Under the pieces are notes generated by a model that saw nothing but the letters and a program-made list of their open reading frames with translations, was not told the DNA's origin and ran no database searches. The position numbers and the translations under genes are program-made. 64,000 bases of DNA from positions 248,001-312,000 of the forward strand of contig CAVYEI010000003.1 in NCBI GenBank assembly GCA_963767475.1. The letters are read 5' to 3'. Below are positions 7,875 through 15,891 of this stretch, in pieces. Within the stretch, counting starts at the first letter, position 1. The number at the start of each line of letters is the position of its first letter. The DNA is from WHSW01 sp963767475 (lineage in GTDB: Bacteria; Actinomycetota; Thermoleophilia; Solirubrobacterales; 70-9).

Positions 7875-8567
7875 GTGCGGCGGGCGCTGGTCACCGGCGC
7901 GGCGCGGGGCATCGGCGCCGCGATCGCCGCGCGGCTGAGCGCGGACGGGTTCGAGGTGGTGACCGCCGACCGCGACCCGGGCTGCGACCTCACCTTCGAC
8001 GTCGCGGCGGACGATCTGCCGGCCTTCGGCGAGATCGACGTCTGCGTCTCCAACGCCGCGATCACCGACACGATCGCGCCCGCGCACCGGATGACGGCGG
8101 AGCAATGGGATCGCGACATCGCGGTCAACCTGAGGGGCGCCTTCCGGGTGATCCAGGCCTGCCTGCCCGGGATGCGGGAGCGTGGGTACGGGCGGATCGT
8201 GGTCGTCTCCTCGAGCGCCGCCACCGCCGGGCTTCCCGGCCAGGTCGCCTACGCCGCGTCGAAGGCCGGCCTGCTGGGGATGGCGAAGACGATCGCGGCG
8301 GAGAACGTCCGCCACGGGATCACCGCGAACGCGATCCTGCCGGGCCTGATCGCCTCGGAGCAGGTGCGGGCGATGCCGGCCGAGCTCTACGAGCAACTCG
8401 AGTCGACGTTCCTGCCCTCGGGGCGGATGGGTGAGGTCGAGGAGGTCGCGGCGCTGGTCGCCTACCTCGCCTCCGAGGAGTCGGGCTACGTCACCGGCCA
8501 GGAGATCGGCATCGACGGCGGCGCCTGGCTGAACACGTTCTCACTCACCCGCGAGCAGCGGCCGTAG
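7875..8567 (+). CDS. Short-chain dehydrogenase/reductase
   Basis: The 230-residue SDR starts at GTG 7875. It has the NAD(P) motif TGAARGIG near its N terminus, a SNAA variant of the usual NNAG, the catalytic serine in VVVSSSAAT, and the YAASKAG catalytic Tyr-Lys pair. The C-terminal SGYVTGQEIGIDGGAW segment is typical of 3-oxoacyl-ACP-reductase-like SDRs. An acidic residue in VVTADRD after beta-2 favours NAD(H). It is coupled to the crotonase gene and probably oxidises a hydroxyacyl-CoA or alcohol product, which is inference. Confidence 0.88.
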   Translation: MRRALVTGAARGIGAAIAARLSADGFEVVTADRDPGCDLTFDVAADDLPAFGEIDVCVSNAAITDTIAPAHRMTAEQWDRDIAVNLRGAFRVIQACLPGMRERGYGRIVVVSSSAATAGLPGQVAYAASKAGLLGMAKTIAAENVRHGITANAILPGLIASEQVRAMPAELYEQLESTFLPSGRMGEVEEVAALVAYLASEESGYVTGQEIGIDGGAWLNTFSLTREQRP

Positions 8568-8576
8568 CGCGCACCC

Positions 8577-9812
8577 TTACCCAGCGGCGCGCTCGTGCTG
8601 CTGGACCATGCAGTCGACGGTCAGGGCGAGGTCGAGTCGCTCGCCGGTCGCCAGACCAGGCGCCTCGCGGGGGGACTGGGTGATCACACCGGCGTCGCCG
8701 GGCGGCAGCGGCTTTCGCCGCAGGGGGTAGCCACCCGGATGGCGGAACTCGAGCTCACCGTCGGCGGCAACGCCGACCGAGTAGCCGCCTTCATGGATCA
8801 GCCGGTGATGACGACGGCAGAGGTGGATGAGGTTGTCGATCGAGGTCTCGCCACCATCGGCCCAGTGGGTGATGTGGTGGGCATCGACGAAGCGCTGGTG
8901 GGTGCAGCCGGGGAAGCGACATCCGCCGTCGCGCGCTCTCAGCGCGCGACGCAACGCAGGGGGGATCGTTCGACTGCGCCGGCCGACCGAGAGCGGCGCC
9001 CCGTCGGCCTCGGCCATCGGGATCACGGAGGCATCGCAGAGGACTCGCCGAGCCGTCTCGAAGCCCACCGTCGAGCCCTCCTCGAGCTCGCGGCGTCCGT
9101 TCGCATCGACGTGCACGACGACCTGATAGCGGTCGCCGCCGGTACTCGAAGCTGTCGCCGAGAGCGACGCCTCGGCCACGGCGACCAGAGCATCCGTGTT
9201 CCGCTGCGGCGGCGGCTGCGATCCTTCGAACACGTTCGGGCCGCGGCGACCGCGAAGGACCGAATGACCGTGCTGCATTGCCTCGATCAGCAAAGCCCCC
9301 TCGTCGGCGGCCAGGCGCCCGCGCACCGAGAGCGTGCCGTCGTCTTCCCAATCCCAGGCGAAGAAGAGGTCGGGCGGCGGCTTGTCCTCGGCGACGGCGA
9401 GCGCGCTTCGGTAGGCACGGACGGCGCGCTCGAGCTGAGCGGCGGTCGCGCACCGGGCGAGCTCGAGCATCTGTGCCTCGGTCTCGGGCTCCGCTGCGCG
9501 GGTCAGAGCTCGCACCTTCGAGTAGCTGATCTCGCCGCGCGCGAACGACTCCCGGATGTGCGGCAGCGCGACGAGATCACGGGCAACGCGCACGTGCTCG
9601 CGCGCCGCGCGCGCAGTCAACCCGCAGGTCCAGGCAAGCCACGCGGTGGTGGAATGAAAGCCCCAGGACAGATGGCACTGGCGACGGTCGAACTCGGCGA
9701 TCAGCAGCAGCCAGCGGCACGTCGCCGCGTAGATGTGCGCCGCGAGCGTGGTGATCTCATGCTCGAGGTGCTCGGTCGGGATCTCGCCGGGATCGCGGTC
9801 ATGGTCGAACAA
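8577..9812 (-). CDS. DUF222/13E12-family HNH endonuclease
   Basis: The 411-residue protein has an N-terminal helical DUF222 (13E12 repeat) domain (about 20-260) and a C-terminal HNH nuclease domain with CRFPGCTHQRFVDAHHITHW and CRRHHRLIHEGG, where Cys pairs and His residues form the metal and active site. Such genes are multicopy in actinobacteria and several mycobacterial members are SOS-regulated. The only start that keeps the frame is TTG 9812, inside a sequence matching the actinobacterial SOS box (9805-9820). It is convergent with the SDR gene. Function in DNA repair or mobile DNA is unproven. Confidence 0.88.
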   Translation of the reverse strand: MFDHDRDPGEIPTEHLEHEITTLAAHIYAATCRWLLLIAEFDRRQCHLSWGFHSTTAWLAWTCGLTARAAREHVRVARDLVALPHIRESFARGEISYSKVRALTRAAEPETEAQMLELARCATAAQLERAVRAYRSALAVAEDKPPPDLFFAWDWEDDGTLSVRGRLAADEGALLIEAMQHGHSVLRGRRGPNVFEGSQPPPQRNTDALVAVAEASLSATASSTGGDRYQVVVHVDANGRRELEEGSTVGFETARRVLCDASVIPMAEADGAPLSVGRRSRTIPPALRRALRARDGGCRFPGCTHQRFVDAHHITHWADGGETSIDNLIHLCRRHHRLIHEGGYSVGVAADGELEFRHPGGYPLRRKPLPPGDAGVITQSPREAPGLATGERLDLALTVDCMVQQHERAAG

Positions 9813-9820
9813 GTGTTCGT
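9805..9820 (-). promoter_or_regulatory. Candidate LexA (SOS) box
   Basis: TCGAACAAGTGTTCGT matches the mycobacterial SOS box TCGAAC-N4-GTTCGA at 11 of 12 fixed positions. It covers the TTG start of the DUF222/HNH gene, so LexA binding would block initiation of a leaderless or near-leaderless transcript. Confidence 0.7.
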
Positions 9821-9882
9821 ATAGACTAGGACCGTTGCCGGACGGAAAAACGGCGGCCGATCCAGGCGTCGATCTACCTGAA

Positions 9883-9910
9883 AAGGGGGAGGTTCCGCGG
9901 TACCGGAACC
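9883..9910 (-). terminator. Candidate intrinsic terminator after the DUF6285 gene
   Basis: On the minus strand, GGTTCCG - GTACCG - CGGAACC (7-bp stem, 9891-9910) is followed by TCCCCCTTTT. It begins 13 bp past the stop of the DUF6285 gene. The T-run is interrupted by C, so strength is uncertain. Confidence 0.5.
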
Positions 9911-9923
9911 GTGCGCCTCGTCG

Positions 9924-10283
9924 TCAACTCTCGGTGTATCCCGGGCGGGCGATCTCGAGCTTGCGGGCGACGTGCTCGCGCAGGCGCACGATCGTCTGAT
10001 CGAGGCGGTCGTCGAGCTCGCCGGCCCTTATTCGCCCTGCGAGCAGCTCCGCCGCGCCGCGCGGGTCGGCGCCGCCCTCCTCACCGAGAAGGTCGACGAA
10101 CAGCCGCGTGTCCTCCAGCGACGGCCCCTCCCCCGCCCGCAGCTCGCGGGCGATCACCGAGCACAGGTTCGCCAGCACCAGGATCTGGAACCGACGGTCG
10201 CGCGGAACCCATTCGCGGACCTCGGTGAACAGCTGCGCCGCCATCGCATCGAGCAGCTCGGGGGCGGTGGGGCGGTCCTGCAT
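9924..10283 (-). CDS. DUF6285 domain protein
   Basis: The 119-residue product starts MQDRPTAPELLDAMAAQLF and ends with LREHVARKLEIARPGYTES. This pattern fits DUF6285, small helical proteins usually encoded beside an aminoglycoside-phosphotransferase-fold protein and acyl-CoA dehydrogenases. That phosphotransferase is here at 12233-13228, but a large secreted-protein gene separates the two. The ATG at 10283 is chosen because the upstream in-frame extension is low-complexity antisense to the RTX-like repeats. Biochemical function is unknown. Confidence 0.75.
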   Translation of the reverse strand: MQDRPTAPELLDAMAAQLFTEVREWVPRDRRFQILVLANLCSVIARELRAGEGPSLEDTRLFVDLLGEEGGADPRGAAELLAGRIRAGELDDRLDQTIVRLREHVARKLEIARPGYTES

Positions 10284-10314
10284 CGATCCCGGAACTGAAA
10301 CGGGCCAGCGGCCG

Positions 10315-12183
10315 TTAGGCCTTGCCGCGCTCGCACTTCTTCGCCTTGTCCTTGCCGCCTCCGCCGTTGCAGGTGTCGCGGCCCTTGCCTCCGACGAGCC
10401 TGTCCTTGCCGCCGCCTCCCTTGAGCTTGTCCTTGCCGTCCTCGCCCTTGAGCGTGTCCTTGCCGGCCTGGCCGGTGAGCTTGTCGTTGCCGGCGCCCGC
10501 CAGCAGGCTGTCGTTGCCTGCCTCACCCGAGACCTTGTCGTTGCCCACCTCGCCCAGCAGGCTGTCGTTGCCCACCTCGCCCGAGACCGTGTCGTTGCCG
10601 GCGCCACTGCAGACCGTGTCGTCCCCGCCACCAGCCTGGATCGAGTCGTCGGCGGCGCTGCCGAAGATCACCTCAGCGGCCTCGCCCCCCACCAGCGGCG
10701 CTCCTGGGCTCGCCCAGAGCGTCGCCGGCAAGCCCTGGCAGGAGAGCAGCTCATAGGCGCCGATGTCGCATACGGATCGAGGCGCACCGCGCTGGTCGGC
10801 GGCCGTGCACGCGTCGCCGCCCGACCCCGGCGCAGCCGGATTCCCGGCGTCGATCGCCGGGGAGCCGGCGCCGAGCGCCAACGTCTGGATCGGCCCACCG
10901 TTGGCGGCCAGCGGCCCGAGCAGCGGATCGATCGGGCTGCCGGCCGTACCCACCTTGTCCCCGGTTCCGGCCGCGAACAGGCATCCCTGGGAGTTCCCGA
11001 TCAGGTTGAAGCCGGCGCTCGCGATCCCATCCGGACCGCCGCAATCGGGCGCTGCCGCATTAGTGTTGCCGGCGACGATCGTGTTCGCGAGCGTGAGCGA
11101 GCCCGGCGGGTCGACCTCGAAGGAAATGCCGCCACCGACGTCACCCGAGCCGTCGAGGTCGGCCGTGTTGCCCGCGACGGTCGTGTTCACCAACCGCACG
11201 GTTGGGTCGTTGCGGATCGAGATTCCCCCGCCCTCGTCGTCGGCGCGGTTGCCCGTGATCGTCGAGTTCGAGATCGTCACCGTCGCATCGTTCTGGATGT
11301 AGATCCCGCCGCCGCGCTCGCCCGTCACCTCCACCGGAGCGAAGGCCCGGTTGTCGCTGACGAGGCTGTCGGTGATCGTCGTCGTCGAGTCGTTCTGCAG
11401 GTACATCGAGCCGCCGAGCTGGGCGCTGTTGCCCGAGAACACCGAGCCGGTGATCGAGATCCTGCCGGCGTTGTTCGCGTAGATCCCGCCGGAGAGGCCC
11501 CCCTCGTTCGTGTTGCCGGTGATCGACGAGCGTTCGATCGTCAGCACGGCATCGTCGCCGGTGTTGTACGCGGCCGGCGCGAACCCGCCGCCGTCGATCG
11601 AATTGCCGCTGATCTGGCTGTCGCGAACGGTCATGCTCGCGTCGTCGTTGTAGAGCGCGCCGCCGAAGCTGTCGCCCACGTTGCCGGTCAGACTGACACG
11701 GTCGAAGCTCACGGTCGCCGCGTTAGCGCTGCGCAGCCCGGCGCCACGATCCAGCCGGCCCCCCGTGATCGCAAGGTCCGCGATCGAGACCGTGGGTGCG
11801 GGCGGCGGGGCGGCGTCCGGCTCGACGTCGAACACACGCTCTGCGGTGACCGTCCCCCCGCCATCGATCGTCGTCGTCGCGATCCCGGCCCCGGTGAGCG
11901 TCAGGTCGTCGAGGATGTCGAGGTCGCCGTTGAGCGCGACGCCCTCGTCGGTCCCCACCTCGGAGAGCAAATAGGTCCCTGCGCCGAGGGCGATCGAGTC
12001 GGCTCCCGGCGCGGCGTTCGCGGCCCGGATCGCCTCGCGCAAGGAGCAGTCGCCCGCGGCGCAGGCGCCGGGGACCGGGTCATCGAAGCGCGTGACGGTG
12101 AACGCGGCTCCGTGAGCACCCGCCGGCACCAGCAGCGCTGCGGCGATCGCCGCCGAGCACGTCAACATCTGCCCCCGTCTCAT
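10315..12183 (-). CDS. Secreted right-handed beta-helix protein with C-terminal RTX-like repeats
   Basis: A signal peptide (MRRGQMLTCSAAIAAALLVP) precedes a CSLREAIRAANAAPGAD motif, the CSLREA domain found at the front of extracellular beta-helix proteins. Residues about 60-480 are repeats of the GGIYIQND..VTISNSTITGN type, the rungs of a parallel beta-helix. The last 130 residues hold about ten GxxGNDxLxG / GKDxLKG nonapeptide-like units resembling calcium-binding RTX repeats, then a Lys-rich end. ATG 12183 is preferred over an in-frame TTG at 12204 because it places the signal peptide at the N terminus. It is probably exported; no catalytic motif is visible. It splits a DUF6285/phosphotransferase pair. 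Confidence 0.85.
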   Translation of the reverse strand: MRRGQMLTCSAAIAAALLVPAGAHGAAFTVTRFDDPVPGACAAGDCSLREAIRAANAAPGADSIALGAGTYLLSEVGTDEGVALNGDLDILDDLTLTGAGIATTTIDGGGTVTAERVFDVEPDAAPPPAPTVSIADLAITGGRLDRGAGLRSANAATVSFDRVSLTGNVGDSFGGALYNDDASMTVRDSQISGNSIDGGGFAPAAYNTGDDAVLTIERSSITGNTNEGGLSGGIYANNAGRISITGSVFSGNSAQLGGSMYLQNDSTTTITDSLVSDNRAFAPVEVTGERGGGIYIQNDATVTISNSTITGNRADDEGGGISIRNDPTVRLVNTTVAGNTADLDGSGDVGGGISFEVDPPGSLTLANTIVAGNTNAAAPDCGGPDGIASAGFNLIGNSQGCLFAAGTGDKVGTAGSPIDPLLGPLAANGGPIQTLALGAGSPAIDAGNPAAPGSGGDACTAADQRGAPRSVCDIGAYELLSCQGLPATLWASPGAPLVGGEAAEVIFGSAADDSIQAGGGDDTVCSGAGNDTVSGEVGNDSLLGEVGNDKVSGEAGNDSLLAGAGNDKLTGQAGKDTLKGEDGKDKLKGGGGKDRLVGGKGRDTCNGGGGKDKAKKCERGKA

Positions 12184-12232
12184 CGCCCGCGACACTAACC
12201 GCAATTCGAGACGCCGACAAGTCCCTACGCGG

Positions 12233-13228
12233 TCAACCGTCCGCGATCAGCCCGAGCAGGTCCCACTCGGGCTCGCAGATGCGCCGCCCGAGGGAGGCGA
12301 GCTCGGCGCTTGGCCGCGCGCCGGTGAGATGGTCGTGGGCCTGGCGGGCGCAGATCACCGCCCACTTGACGTTGCCCATCGCCTCCCACCAGCGCAGCCG
12401 CTCGGGCTCGGGCCGGGTGCCGCCGGCGTCCTCGTAGGCGGCGAGGAAGGGCTCGATCTCCCCCAGCCCGGCGATCGGCAGCTCGTCGTTGCCGAACCGC
12501 CAGGAGCGGATCGTCAGCCAGGCGAGGTCCTCGGCCGGGTCGCCCGCGTGGCAGAGCTCCCAGTCGATCACCGCCGCCAGGCCGTGCTCGTCGACGATCA
12601 GGTTGCCGAGCCGGAAGTCGCCGTGGACGAGCGTCGCCGGCACCGGGGGCGGCGGGTTGAGTCGCAGCCAGCGCAGGCCGGCCTCGACCGCCGGCAAGGG
12701 CTCCCCGATCTCGTCGAGCGCCCGCTCCCACAGCTCGCAGGCCTCGAGCGCCGGATCGCCCTCGCCGGCGAGGCCGTCGACCGCGTCGGCGCCGACCGAG
12801 TGGATCCCCGCCAGCGCCGAGGCGAGCTGGGCCGGGAGCCGCTCACGGGCCGTGGCAAGCTCCTCGCGGCGCAGGACGCGGGGCGCGACCGAGGTGCCGG
12901 CGACGAACTCCATCAGGTAACCGGCGCCGGAGCCGAAGCGCCCGCCCGCGGGCTCGGCGGCCACGGTGCGAGGGACGACGACCCCGGCCAGATCCGCCGC
13001 CGCGATCGCCCGCAGCTCGAGCCCGAGCGGCGCGAACGACATCCCCTCGGCGGGCTCGCGCCGGAGCACGAAGCGGGGCTCGCCGCCGGCCTCGACCAGG
13101 TAGGTCTGCCGCGAGGCGCCGCCCTCGATCGGGCTCAGCTCGAGCTCGCCCGGGTCCTCGCCCGCCTCGGCCAGGACCTCGCGCACCATGCCCGCGGCCG
13201 GCGGCTCAATCTCCGCGTTCGAGCCCAT
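12233..13228 (-). CDS. Phosphotransferase (APH/choline-kinase fold) family protein
   Basis: The 331-residue protein has a kinase-like fold with VLRREPAEGMSF in the N-lobe, the catalytic loop LVHGDFRLGNLIVDE and the metal-binding AVIDWELCHAGDPAEDLAW. This subgroup is encoded with acyl-CoA dehydrogenases and DUF6285 proteins and is thought to phosphorylate hydroxyacyl-CoA intermediates, as ACAD10/11 do in animals. That role is inferred here. The start overlaps the 3' end of the upstream unknown gene by 23 bp. Confidence 0.85.
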   Translation of the reverse strand: MGSNAEIEPPAAGMVREVLAEAGEDPGELELSPIEGGASRQTYLVEAGGEPRFVLRREPAEGMSFAPLGLELRAIAAADLAGVVVPRTVAAEPAGGRFGSGAGYLMEFVAGTSVAPRVLRREELATARERLPAQLASALAGIHSVGADAVDGLAGEGDPALEACELWERALDEIGEPLPAVEAGLRWLRLNPPPPVPATLVHGDFRLGNLIVDEHGLAAVIDWELCHAGDPAEDLAWLTIRSWRFGNDELPIAGLGEIEPFLAAYEDAGGTRPEPERLRWWEAMGNVKWAVICARQAHDHLTGARPSAELASLGRRICEPEWDLLGLIADG

Positions 13229-13907
13229 GGCGAGTGAAGTGCCGGTCCGGGATCTCGGCTGGGTCCTTGTACCAGTACCAGGTGCAGGGATCGCGATCGA
13301 AGTCCTTCGGAGGGTCGGAGGGATAGACGGGATGGCCGATCCAGCGGATCGGCAGGGTCTCGTTCATGAACGCGCAGTGGGTGCAGTAGAGCGGGAACCC
13401 CTCGCGGCCATAGCTCCAGTCGTGCGCCTCGTCGGTCACCCCCCAGCCATCGGGCCCGTAACGCTGGTTGCGCCACAGGCGCTGACCCGAGCCGCACGGA
13501 TTCATCGTGAAGGTGAGCTTCTCATCGTCCTCCTCGATCACGAAGGCGCCGGGGTTCGGCCCCACGCCGCTGGTCGAGTGCGCGCGCCAGGTCGCCGCCA
13601 AAGACTCGGCGACCAGCTTTCGATCGAGCTTCTCGATCGTCTCCACCGGCTTTTTCCAGCTGCGCTCGAGCGAGTACTCCCAGGCCTGTTCGACCCCGTC
13701 GTCGCCGAGCTTCTCCTTCACGAACGAGATCAACCCCGCAACCCCGTCGACGAGCAGGTCGTGCATGAACTGCGACTCGTGCTTCATCGCTTCGCACAGG
13801 CCCTTCGCCGCCTCCAGGTCGCCGGCGTCGATCGCCTCGATCGCCCGCTCCATCGTCGGCCGCGACATCTCGGCCAGCTGCTCGTCGGAGAACCACCGCT
13901 CACTCAT
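13206..13907 (-). CDS. Conserved protein of unknown function with CGSG and CTHC motifs
   Basis: The 233-residue protein is not assigned to a named family. The N-terminal half is helical (MSERWFSDEQLAEMSRPTME). The C-terminal half contains FTMNPCGSGQRLWR and FPLYCTHCAFMNE, so three cysteines and nearby histidines could bind a metal or cofactor. Aromatic runs such as CTWYWYKDP follow. A strong ribosome-binding site GGGAGGTGAG sits just before the ATG. It overlaps the downstream phosphotransferase gene and may act in the same acyl-CoA pathway. No signal peptide or membrane segment is seen. Confidence 0.75.
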   Translation of the reverse strand: MSERWFSDEQLAEMSRPTMERAIEAIDAGDLEAAKGLCEAMKHESQFMHDLLVDGVAGLISFVKEKLGDDGVEQAWEYSLERSWKKPVETIEKLDRKLVAESLAATWRAHSTSGVGPNPGAFVIEEDDEKLTFTMNPCGSGQRLWRNQRYGPDGWGVTDEAHDWSYGREGFPLYCTHCAFMNETLPIRWIGHPVYPSDPPKDFDRDPCTWYWYKDPAEIPDRHFTRHGLERGD

Positions 13908-13937
13908 CCGCTCACCTCCCGGTCGGGTGTGCGGACG

Positions 13938-14768
13938 CTACTTCCTGCGCTTGCGCTTCACCTTCCAGGTGTCGGAGGCCGCGGCCCCGGCGTTGCCGCC
14001 GGCGTCGATCGCGCGGACCTCGAACCGGTGGGCGCCCCGCTTTACGTCGGCGCTGAACGGTGAGGCGCAGGAAGCGAACGGGGCGGCGTCGAGCGAGCAC
14101 TCGAAGCTCGCCGGCTCGCTGGCCGTGAACTCGAACGTCGCTCGCTTGCGCTTGCGCTTCGTCCGCACCGTGTCGCGCGGTCCGCTCGTGATCGTCGCCT
14201 CGGGGCCGGGCGGGCACGAGCGGAGATCGAAGTCCTGCGTCTCGTCACCCTTGCCGTCGGCATCGCAGTCGGGCTCGAGCCGGGCGGCGACGTCGAGCTG
14301 GAAGCTGGCCGGGCCGGAGTACGAGGTGCCCGTGCCCAAAGGCGTGTCGCCCGGTTTGTAGAAGGTTCCGAATCCGGCGCCCCCGCGCCCGCACTCGTTG
14401 TTCGCGGTGTAAATGCCGATCACATCCCCAGCCTTGACCGGCGCCTGGATGTCGGCGGTGTGGAGCTCCCCCGAGAGCGGACTCTGCTGGGCGCTCCCCC
14501 CGACGATGGTGAAGTTGTTGGAGCCCGTGTTCCGGGCGATCTTGAAGCTGACGCTCGGGGGAGTCAGATCCGCCTGGTAGCTCCATGAGGTGATCACCCC
14601 GTCGGCTGGGACCGTATATCCGGCGGCCGGCGAGGTCGCCGCGAGGTTGGTGAAAGCGGGGTCGCAGATCGGGCTCGGGACGAAGGTCTCCCCGAGTTGC
14701 GTGGCGGCGCCTGCATGGCCCGCCAGCGCGAGCCAGGGAACGATCAGGACGAGAGCGACGCGCCTCAC
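13938..14768 (-). CDS. Secreted protein with C-terminal Ig-like domain
   Basis: The 276-residue product starts at GTG with signal peptide MRRVALVLIVPWLALAGHAG. The middle (about 25-180) is beta-rich and unrecognised, with CDPAF and NNECGRGG cysteines. The last 80 residues resemble an Ig-like module: FEFTASEPASFECSLDAAPF and HRFEVRAIDAGGNAG, common in actinobacterial extracellular proteins. Lys/Arg-rich stretches (RTKRKRKRATF and the terminal KVKRKRRK) flank the module. It stands alone, with no evident operon partner. Confidence 0.75.
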   Translation of the reverse strand: MRRVALVLIVPWLALAGHAGAATQLGETFVPSPICDPAFTNLAATSPAAGYTVPADGVITSWSYQADLTPPSVSFKIARNTGSNNFTIVGGSAQQSPLSGELHTADIQAPVKAGDVIGIYTANNECGRGGAGFGTFYKPGDTPLGTGTSYSGPASFQLDVAARLEPDCDADGKGDETQDFDLRSCPPGPEATITSGPRDTVRTKRKRKRATFEFTASEPASFECSLDAAPFASCASPFSADVKRGAHRFEVRAIDAGGNAGAAASDTWKVKRKRRK

Positions 14769-14801
14769 CAGGACGCAACATATCCGACCGCGGGCGCTTC
14801 G

Positions 14802-15269
14802 CTACTGGACTTCGACCGGCTCTTCGTCGCGGCCGGCGAGCCGGTCGCGGCCGCGCTGCACTGCGGAGAGGAACTTCTCGAGGTTGACCTCGAGCGTGGA
14901 GAGGATCTCGTCGGCGTAGTCCTCGGCGCCGAGGCGGATCTGACGCTCGGTCTCGCGCGCGTCCTCGATGATCTCCTCGGCGGCGCGCTCGGCCTGGCGG
15001 TAGACCTCCTCGTCGGAGATCAGCCGCTCGGACTGGTCGCGGGCCTCCTTGACCACGCGCTCGGCCTCGCGCTTGGCCTCGGCGAGCATCTCCTGGCGCT
15101 CCTTGACGATCCAGCGCGCCTGCTTGATCTCCTCGGGGATCGTGGCACGCATCTGATCGAGCAGATCGTAGATCTCCTCGCGATCGACGCGAACCTGATC
15201 CGTGAGCGGCACCGGCCGCGCGTTGTGGATCAGGTCGTCGAGTTTGTCAATGAGGACCAGGACGTCCAT
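14802..15269 (-). CDS. DivIVA-like coiled-coil protein
   Basis: The 155-residue protein is almost entirely charged coiled coil, beginning MDVLVLIDKLDDLIHNARPV and continuing IKQARWIVKERQEMLAEAKR. It matches the short DivIVA/SepIVA-like proteins encoded near coaD in actinobacteria, which help place growth or division machinery. No membrane segment is visible. A 108-bp gap separates it from the upstream coaD, so it may have its own promoter. Confidence 0.75.
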   Translation of the reverse strand: MDVLVLIDKLDDLIHNARPVPLTDQVRVDREEIYDLLDQMRATIPEEIKQARWIVKERQEMLAEAKREAERVVKEARDQSERLISDEEVYRQAERAAEEIIEDARETERQIRLGAEDYADEILSTLEVNLEKFLSAVQRGRDRLAGRDEEPVEVQ

Positions 15270-15377
15270 AAACGGTCGTGGAAGCTTACGCGGCCGGACA
15301 CGGAAGGGCTGCTACAGGCGGATTTCGGCGCCGTGCTGCAAGCTCCTGCCCAGGCGGGGTGCCCAAGGCGTGCCTGG
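15270..15377. other. Intergenic gap between coaD and the DivIVA-like gene
   Basis: The gap holds one 6-bp stem (CCAGGC at 15350-15355 with GCCTGG at 15372-15377) just past the coaD stop. No T-run follows in either direction, so a terminator is not supported. A promoter for the DivIVA-like gene probably lies here but no clear boxes are seen. Confidence 0.4.
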
Positions 15378-15872
15378 CTAGTCGCGTTCGGCGCGCTTGC
15401 GCAGCGCCTCGGCGACCGGCGCCGGGACCAGGTCCTTGACGTCGCCGCCGAAGATCGCCATCTCCTTGACCCCGGTCGAGGAGAGGAAGCTGTAATCGGG
15501 CGAGGCGAACACGTAGACCGACTCGATATCCGGCGCCAGCTTGCGGTTGAGCTGGTTCATCTCGAGCTCGTACTCGAAGTCCGAGATCGCTCGGATGCCC
15601 TTGACGATCACGGTCGCGTTGTGCTCGCGAGCGAAGTCGACGACCAGGTTGGTGAAGATCTCGATCTCGACGTTGGGCAGGTCGGCGGTCGCCTCGAGCA
15701 GGAAGTCGCGGCGCTCCTCGGCGCTGAACAGCGACTTCGACTTGCGGATCCCCTGGCCGACGACGCCGACGATCACCTTGTCGAAGACGCGCGAGGTGCG
15801 CCCGATGATGTCGAGGTGACCGTTGGTCACCGGGTCGTAGCTGCCGGGGCAGACCGCGATCCGCTCGCTCAT
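15378..15872 (-). CDS. coaD: Phosphopantetheine adenylyltransferase
   Basis: The 164-residue enzyme catalyses the penultimate step of coenzyme A synthesis, adding AMP to 4'-phosphopantetheine. The nucleotidyltransferase motif CPGSYDPVTNGHLDII is at the N terminus, and FLSSTGVKEMAIFGGDV near the C terminus carries the ISST-type motif. Length is standard. It lies 19 bp downstream of rsmD, a pairing widespread in bacteria. Confidence 0.96.
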   Translation of the reverse strand: MSERIAVCPGSYDPVTNGHLDIIGRTSRVFDKVIVGVVGQGIRKSKSLFSAEERRDFLLEATADLPNVEIEIFTNLVVDFAREHNATVIVKGIRAISDFEYELEMNQLNRKLAPDIESVYVFASPDYSFLSSTGVKEMAIFGGDVKDLVPAPVAEALRKRAERD

Positions 15873-15891
15873 CTGCGTTCGATTCGGTGGC

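Noticed and set aside
10315..10690. Regularly spaced repeats that might be a CRISPR array
   Set aside because: The spacing is 27 bp and in frame, encoding GxxGNDxLxG repeats of a secreted protein. There are no unique spacers and no cas genes.
15350..15377. Terminator after coaD
   Set aside because: A 6-bp stem with a 16-nt loop and no T-run on either side is too weak.
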